Shown piece after piece: positions 38,701-42,226 of a DNA stretch of 42,226 nt. A model generated the notes under the pieces. The model made no database searches. It saw nothing but the letters and a program-made list of their open reading frames with translations, and had not been told where the DNA came from. Each line of letters opens with the position of its first letter. Positions within the stretch are counted from its first letter, which is position 1. Source of the DNA: an uncultured Candidatus Hydrogenedens sp. (lineage in GTDB: Bacteria > Desulfobacterota_D > UBA1144); contig CACLTT010000006.1 of assembly GCA_902609885.1 (NCBI GenBank), positions 70,802 through 113,027 of the forward strand, written 5' to 3'. The translations under genes were made by a program, and so were the position numbers.

Positions 38701-38867
38701 CATCTTTTGGCCTACTTCCATTAGCCATTATTCCTGGTGCAGGTGCTGAACTTTATAGAGGCTTAGCTGTTGTGATTCTTTCGGGGTTATTAATATCAAC
38801 AATTTTCACACTTTTTATAACACCAATGGCAATTATTGTAATAAATCGATTTTTCAAAATAAAATAA
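35766..38867 (+). CDS. RND efflux permease (AcrB/MexB superfamily)
   Basis: The 1033-residue pump has the typical duplicated layout: helix 1, a large periplasmic loop (about 35-330), helices 2-6, helix 7, a second loop (about 560-850) and helices 8-12. GASPEEIEREI near the N-terminus matches the family. In helix 4 the motif is GMVVDNSLVVLEN with Asp403 and Asn404, where AcrB has Asp407-Asp408. In helix 10 the sequence is GIVVNNSILIVYKS with Asn938 at the position of AcrB Lys940. Such VDN/VNN pumps are common outside the enterobacterial AcrB group, so it is expected to be active with another proton relay. The substrate is unknown. It is translated with the adaptor. Confidence 0.94.
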   Translation: MNFIDYSVKKFITIISIFLLSFIFGLISLNNIPIQLVPTVEKPKITIRTNWQGASPEEIEREIVIRQEDKLKSLEGLELMESTSIENQATIKLELKEGRNIESSLIQVSNLLAQVKDIPADSDKPTIKSISSDRSPIAWFILKAKKDNTNIFEYKDFAEDYIKTRFERVQGVGESGIRGGRFKEVHVDIDTNKLAFLEVSLLDVVNEIKRNNIDISSGAIEEGKRKYTARTTGEIKSINDLKKIIIKEENNNYISLGDISKINIGYEDENYIVRHLGENAIAINVIKETGANTKEVHKELILAMNELNDGPLKKENLILTNVYSDTTYIDASISSVKQNLFLGALLAIVVLLFFLKSIKTTIIIALAIPISTVSSFIIFEFMGRTLNLISLAGISFAVGMVVDNSLVVLENIFSKFESGVRDPKKAAIEGAKEVSGAILASTMTTFAVFLPILFLTSEIGQLFKDIALSISISIIISFFVSLTFIPGLASKILDYDSLSDLGSKKKLFTKFDNIGIFVNQKINSFLSIILDKSQNLSKFLIIILSSTLLLFFLTFPKLEYLPEGNRNLIISVLIPPQGYNIDKIKKIGSNAESKIKKFWQKNYKGEDKIKNFFFVARPKSVFMGAVAENPKNIKKLIPILKNAGKGFPGFITVVNQSSLFSRSIGERRAIDIDIKGKNYETIVELSRNIFIQLRDDFPEYQIRPKPSLSNSNPEIIIRPKNLKLNQVGMTADELGLITNIILDGARVSKYNDNGKEIDIKLRGNSPKNISSNMLSTRFIYNKNKFFPLSFISDISIINSPQQINHVERDRTIKLQVSPDEKSNIEDALNLIRKSINTEYINKFIIDNNIEINLRGIAGKLEEAKSSLSRNFIYALLISFFLLSSLFQSFIYPLIVLTIVPLSSLAGIYGLKIMNIFSYEPLNMLSMLGFIILLGIVVNNSILIVYKSLNNIREGLNPIDSVKFAVQKRIRPIFMTTLTTSFGLLPLAIIPGAGAELYRGLAVVILSGLLISTIFTLFITPMAIIVINRFFKIK

Positions 38868-38874
38868 ACTCTTA

Positions 38875-39468
38875 TTATTCTAGTAAGGCTGTCGCAATAT
38901 TACCAACTATCCAATCTGAAACAGAGTAATCATTTCTGATACCTAAATCATTAAAACTCAATGGAACAGGAGTTGATTCACTGCAATCCTCATCATAATT
39001 TATAACTAATTCACGATTTAAATGAACAACTTTTTCAGCTTTATATATTTTAATTCCAATATCAGTTTTATATGAATTTTTCTTACAATACATCCAAGTA
39101 TTGTAATAGTCTAAACATTTAAATTTTTTAAAATCAAAATCAATACATTTATCATAATTATATGATCTTGGGGCACTTTCTGTAAATCTATTATTAACTT
39201 GTATTTCTGCAACCATATCAAATTTTCTAGATATGCCTTGATTTATAAAATTAAACTCCACATCTGGCATTGCATCTTTAAAGATGCTAAATATATAAGG
39301 CTCAAGCCTGCTATTATCACCATCTGACATAAGAATATCTATTTCACCTTCTAGAAAATTAATTAAACCTTTCTTTTCAACTAAAATTGATTCTTTTTGC
39401 GAAGAGCAAGAAGTTAATAGTAAAATAAATAAAACAAATACTACGTAAAGAGTTTTTGGCATAGCCAT
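38875..39468 (-). CDS. Hypothetical lipoprotein
   Basis: I do not recognise this 197-residue protein. It has a lipoprotein signal: a short basic start, a hydrophobic core (VVFVLFILLL) and lipobox LTSC followed by SSQKES, with the lipidated Cys at about 21. Starting at the second Met (MPKTL) is equally possible. The mature part has a mixed pattern with four further Cys (CIDFDFKKFKC, YC, DEDC), which could form disulfides. It stands alone on the minus strand between the RND pump (7 nt) and the next exported protein, from which it diverges with about 23 nt between the starts. Confidence 0.6.
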   Translation of the reverse strand: MAMPKTLYVVFVLFILLLTSCSSQKESILVEKKGLINFLEGEIDILMSDGDNSRLEPYIFSIFKDAMPDVEFNFINQGISRKFDMVAEIQVNNRFTESAPRSYNYDKCIDFDFKKFKCLDYYNTWMYCKKNSYKTDIGIKIYKAEKVVHLNRELVINYDEDCSESTPVPLSFNDLGIRNDYSVSDWIVGNIATALLE

Positions 39469-39491
39469 AATATGTGTATAATTATATAGTA

Positions 39492-40478
39492 ATGATTAAG
39501 AATTTATTAATTTTTTTTCTTATATTTTATTTAGGCGAAGTTGCCAATTCTAGAGAAATTGATATCAAATCATCTATAACTATGAGTTATGAACCTGGCT
39601 TTTTCTTTAAAAAGCCCAAATCAGAAGATGTTGATAAAGCCCTAGAAAAGATAAAAAAGAATATGTGGGAATCCTATACGTCAAATTTTAGCGATGCGAA
39701 AATGAAACAATATTTGATGGTTGAAGAGCAAATAAAACCTGAAATAGATAAGTTTTTTACTTCTTTAAGCGTAGTGGATATTGACGTAAAAAGTGAATTG
39801 AAAACATTTACTGTTTATGCACGTGCAAAAATAAATGATACCGCAGTTAATGCTAGACTTAGTTTTCTATCAAAAGCTGGTCAGACATCTACTGGGGACG
39901 GAAGCCCTTTTACTTTCATATTTATTGCAAAGCAAGCAGAAAAAGTTCTTGATTTTAAGGATCTAGATAGTTTTGATTTACAGGAAAGAAAGTCATCCGA
40001 TTATAAATATGCTTCATCCAACTCAACTTTTATAGACACTTCAATTACAAATATTTTGTCAACTGCAGGTTTTGAAGTTGTTTCTTATTCTGATGTTATA
40101 ATTCAGTGCGGCGGCCCAACTTTTGAGGAAATAGAAAACAGTATTAACCAAGGGGATAAAATAAGTCCAATTATAAGAAAAGGCATAATAGAAGCTTGCA
40201 CAAAATGTGATATAGATTATTTAGCAATAGGAATACTCGATATTGGAATTAAATCTAAAGTTGATACCAATCAAAATAGAGAGATTAGCGTTTCTGTTCA
40301 AAGCCAAGTTTGGAATATACAAGATAAATTACCGAGAGTAATTGCAGCAGTAGGGCCTATTACTTCTGATGCAAATGAAAAAGATGATATTACAACTATA
40401 AAAAAAGCTTTAGTTGATCCTGCTGATTCAGTAGCAAGAAATATTGTAGATCAATTAAACGCAAAAAATATAAATTAA
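39492..40478 (+). CDS. Hypothetical exported protein
   Basis: Unrecognised 328-residue protein starting at the ATG at 39492 (an in-frame GTG at 39474 would add six residues before the signal). A signal peptide (about 1-20; MIKNLLIFFLIFYLGEVANS) precedes a mixed alpha/beta body. The pattern is of an exported soluble protein. The C-terminal ~130 residues (DYLAIGILDIGIKSK, SVSVQSQVWNIQDKLPRVIAAVGP, DSVARNIVDQLN) are loosely like the repeated alpha/beta domains seen in FlgT/LpoB/CsgG-type periplasmic proteins, which I treat as a weak hint only. Three Cys (CGG, CTKC) are in the second half. The small lipoprotein gene follows after a Shine-Dalgarno that overlaps this gene's stop codon. Confidence 0.65.
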   Translation: MIKNLLIFFLIFYLGEVANSREIDIKSSITMSYEPGFFFKKPKSEDVDKALEKIKKNMWESYTSNFSDAKMKQYLMVEEQIKPEIDKFFTSLSVVDIDVKSELKTFTVYARAKINDTAVNARLSFLSKAGQTSTGDGSPFTFIFIAKQAEKVLDFKDLDSFDLQERKSSDYKYASSNSTFIDTSITNILSTAGFEVVSYSDVIIQCGGPTFEEIENSINQGDKISPIIRKGIIEACTKCDIDYLAIGILDIGIKSKVDTNQNREISVSVQSQVWNIQDKLPRVIAAVGPITSDANEKDDITTIKKALVDPADSVARNIVDQLNAKNIN

Positions 40479-40513
40479 GGAGTATTAAATATAAAATGAA
40501 AGGAGTTTTAAAT

Positions 40514-40828
40514 ATGAATGATATGAGAAAAGGAATGTTGTTATTTATTTTAATGTTCATTTTATTATTTTTAGTAAGCTGCTCTTCTTCAGAAGATGAA
40601 CTAGCTAAAGATAAAAATGTTTTAGAGGATAAAATTGGTGAGTGTGATAAAGAAGTTAAAATCATTAAAGCATATGGTGATGATATCAGAATAAGGTACC
40701 CTCTTGGTCAAGAATCTGAAGCAGATGAAGTTGCTAGAGAATGGTGTGACGTAAATGGAAAAGTATCTGTAAAAGGGGTAGTTTCATGCCAAGGGTGTTG
40801 TTACACAAGTTACATGTGCAAGCAATAG
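40514..40828 (+). CDS. Small cysteine-rich lipoprotein, function unknown
   Basis: A 104-residue protein. The ATG at 40514 is chosen because AAAGGAG (40499-40505) precedes it by 8 nt. Another ATG at 40496 also has an AAGGAG (40477-40482), at a poorer distance. A lipoprotein signal (RKGMLLFILMFILLFLVSC) gives lipidation at Cys about 23. The mature part has a charged linker, then AREWCDVNGKVSV, a pattern I recall from small periplasmic proteins (E-x-x-x-x-A-x-x-x-C-x-x-x-G-K), and the Cys-dense end SCQGCCYTSYMCKQ. Cys could pair as disulfides or bind metal. It follows the hypothetical exported protein and probably shares its transcript. Confidence 0.65.
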   Translation: MNDMRKGMLLFILMFILLFLVSCSSSEDELAKDKNVLEDKIGECDKEVKIIKAYGDDIRIRYPLGQESEADEVAREWCDVNGKVSVKGVVSCQGCCYTSYMCKQ

Positions 40829-40879
40829 TATAATAAAATTGATTGTTCATTTTTTTGTTTTATTTATAGAGTTATATCG

Positions 40880-42079
40880 ATGAAATATGAAAATATATCT
40901 TATGCAAAAACTGTATACGGTAAAGCTGAAATAAAGGCTGTCGTAGATTGTCTAAACAAATCTACCCAAATGGGTGTTAATGCAAGGAATTTTGAATCTA
41001 AAATTGCGAAGCTCTTTGATAAGAAATATGGACTTTTTGTTAATTCAGGTTCATCAGCATTATTTCTTGGAATTGAATCTTTAGGTTTACCCTCAGGGAG
41101 CGAGGTAATAACACCTGCTTTAACTTTTAGTACAAGCGTTGGATGTTTGATTAAAAATAATCTTATTCCAGTTTTTGTTGATGTAGAGCCAGCCTCATTT
41201 TGTATTGATGCTAATAAAATTGAAGAAAAAATATCTCGAAGAACTAAGGCTATTCTAGCTCCAAACTTAATGGGAAATCTATGTGATTGGAAAGCAATTA
41301 GAAAAATTGCTAATAAATATAAATTGCTTGTGATAGAGGATTCAGCAGATACATTAGGTGCAAAATTGAATGGTAAATCCTCAGGATATTATTCTGATAT
41401 GTCAATTACAAGTTTTTATGGATCACATATAATTAATTGTGCGGGAAATGGAGGAGCTCTAACTTTAAACAATAAAAAATTTTTAAATAAAGCAAAACTT
41501 TTGCGCTCTTGGGGTAGAAGCTCATCTTTATTTGATGAAAAAAGTGAAGCTATTGAAAACAGATTCAATATCAGGTTAGGAAATATAGATTATGATGCCA
41601 AATTTGTATTTGAAACAATTGGATACAATGTAGAAGGGAGTGAAGTTGGAGCTGCTTTTGGCTTGACTCAACTTAAAAGCCTCAAAAAAAATATTCAAAT
41701 TCGACAAAGTAATTTCAAAAAACAATATAAGTTTTTCAATAAACATAAAGACTATTTTACTAATCCGGAAGAAATTAAAAATTCTAATACAGCATGGCTG
41801 GCTTATCCCATCCTGATAAATAAGCATGCTCCTTTTTGTAGAAAAGATTTTCAAATATATTTAGAAAAAAAAAATATTCAAACAAGAGTTGTTTTTACAG
41901 GAAATATTTTAAGGCAGCCCATGATGAAAAATCAAAAATATATTGGCAAATTAAGTGAGCTTAAAAATGCGGATAATGTTATGAAAAGAGGAGTTTTATT
42001 GCCAGTTCATCATGGTATGACTACTAAAATGTTTGCTAGGCTTCATAATACGATCGAAGATTTCTTAAAGACTTATTAG
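40880..42079 (+). CDS. DegT/DnrJ/EryC1-fold PLP enzyme, predicted sugar-nucleotide 3-dehydratase (RfbH/ColD-like)
   Basis: The 399-residue protein has the DegT aminotransferase fold: SGSSALFLGI (57-66), IPVFVDVEP, NLMGNLCDW, VIEDSADTLGA and the GYNVEGSEVGAAFGLTQL signature. Where aminotransferases have the PLP-binding Lys, SFYGSHIIN carries His183. That substitution marks the PLP/PMP-dependent dehydratases that remove the sugar 3-OH, ColD and RfbH/DdhC. RfbH/DdhC carry a [2Fe-2S] cluster with four Cys after WGRD; here the segment after SWGRSSSLFDE has none, as in ColD. FTGNILRQPMM and the C-terminal pattern are RfbH/ColD-like. It faces a partial gene resembling CDP-glucose 4,6-dehydratase, with a 4-nt overlap. 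Substrate (CDP- or GDP-4-keto sugar) is open. It may instead be an aminotransferase relative that uses PMP. Confidence 0.85.
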   Translation: MKYENISYAKTVYGKAEIKAVVDCLNKSTQMGVNARNFESKIAKLFDKKYGLFVNSGSSALFLGIESLGLPSGSEVITPALTFSTSVGCLIKNNLIPVFVDVEPASFCIDANKIEEKISRRTKAILAPNLMGNLCDWKAIRKIANKYKLLVIEDSADTLGAKLNGKSSGYYSDMSITSFYGSHIINCAGNGGALTLNNKKFLNKAKLLRSWGRSSSLFDEKSEAIENRFNIRLGNIDYDAKFVFETIGYNVEGSEVGAAFGLTQLKSLKKNIQIRQSNFKKQYKFFNKHKDYFTNPEEIKNSNTAWLAYPILINKHAPFCRKDFQIYLEKKNIQTRVVFTGNILRQPMMKNQKYIGKLSELKNADNVMKRGVLLPVHHGMTTKMFARLHNTIEDFLKTY

Positions 42080-42226
42080 TTGAAATATTCTTTTATATCA
42101 TCGAGAGTCTTTTTAAAAATATCATCTTTTTTTATATATGAATTATACCAATCAGCGGTCTTACTTAATGTTTGGGATATTGTAAATTTTGGTCTCCACA
42201 TTAAATCTTTTTTGGCTTTACTAGAA
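42076..42226 (-). CDS. rfbG: CDP-glucose 4,6-dehydratase-like protein (partial, C-terminal end only)
   Basis: The last 49 codons and the TAA stop of a minus-strand gene enter from the right edge. The residues SSKAKKDLMWRPKF, then LSKTADWYNSY and TLDDIKEYFN match the C-terminal pattern of RfbG/CDP-glucose 4,6-dehydratase (D-SSKA-LLGW-P, TVEWY, QI-EY), an NAD-dependent SDR-fold sugar enzyme. The N-terminal NAD-binding part and the catalytic residues are outside the window, so the call is tentative. Its stop overlaps the end of the DegT-fold gene by 4 nt in convergent orientation. The pairing fits a CDP-4-keto-6-deoxyglucose route. Confidence 0.68.
   Translation of the reverse strand, partial: SSKAKKDLMWRPKFTISQTLSKTADWYNSYIKKDDIFKKTLDDIKEYFN

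Noticed and set aside
40880-42079. Ordinary sugar aminotransferase for the DegT-fold gene
   Set aside because: The PLP-binding Lys is replaced by His183, which is the mark of the dehydratase branch.

Overview
This window is a gene-dense, strongly AT-rich (by eye roughly 30% GC) piece of a Gram-negative bacterial chromosome. It holds 44 protein-coding genes, two of them cut by the window ends, and one tRNA gene. Intergenic gaps are mostly under 60 bases and none exceeds 300. At least eight same-strand pairs overlap by 4 bases, and nine convergent gene ends overlap or lie within 11 bases of each other. There is no insertion sequence, phage, CRISPR array or integrase. The impression is a streamlined, free-living (probably aquatic) bacterium with an LPS-type outer membrane (BamA, Skp/OmpH, Lol transporter, FabZ, CDP-sugar genes). 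From memory of the families, the order lysS - lolC/E - lolD - bamA - ompH - fabZ and the style of the BamA POTRA region recall Deltaproteobacteria-type lineages. The tRNA lacks an encoded CCA, which argues against ordinary Gammaproteobacteria. I cannot name the phylum with confidence.

Layout. 1-6382 (minus): fabZ (partial), ompH, bamA, lolD, lolC/E, lysS, an envelope-assembly operon. 6386-13170 (minus): an MFS transporter, pyrC, pyrB, lepB, a bifunctional-type relA/spoT and gmk, linked mostly by stop/start overlaps. 13232-15721 (minus): short CbiX-like chelatase, tRNA-Leu(GAG), archaeal-type phosphoglycerate mutase and a metallo-beta-lactamase-fold hydrolase. 15788-25989: ligA(+) against uppP, rlmB-like, an M23 peptidase and cdsA (minus); then pyruvoyl arginine decarboxylase (+), recN and proA (minus), ndk (+), lipB (minus). 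26006-33104: holA-like (+), rpsT (minus), a transaldolase-like gene (+), tlyA (minus), a Nudix protein with an unknown C-terminal half, an SDR and an MFS transporter (+), a TPR protein (minus) and an ispA-like prenyl synthase (+). 33116-34688 (minus): ZIP transporter, a small DUF2805-type protein, pgpA. 34726-38867 (+): an RND adaptor/pump pair. 38875-40828: three exported proteins of unknown function, two of them lipoproteins. 40880-42226: a DegT/RfbH-like enzyme facing the C-terminal end of a CDP-glucose 4,6-dehydratase-like gene.

Most of the window is core housekeeping: outer membrane biogenesis, pyrimidine and guanine nucleotide synthesis, (p)ppGpp, lipid and undecaprenyl metabolism, DNA replication and repair, lipoylation. 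The less ordinary material is at the right end. The sugar-nucleotide enzyme at 40880 has His where ordinary family members have the PLP-binding Lys, so it is predicted to be a 3-deoxysugar dehydratase rather than an aminotransferase, yet it has no Fe-S cysteines, even though its neighbour looks like the CDP-glucose 4,6-dehydratase of the CDP-3,6-dideoxyhexose pathway. The exported cysteine-containing proteins beside the RND pump are unrecognised. Other points of interest are an ispA product that seems to lack a conserved segment near its C-terminus, a Nudix protein with a long unassigned tail, and the absence of lpxD from its usual place.
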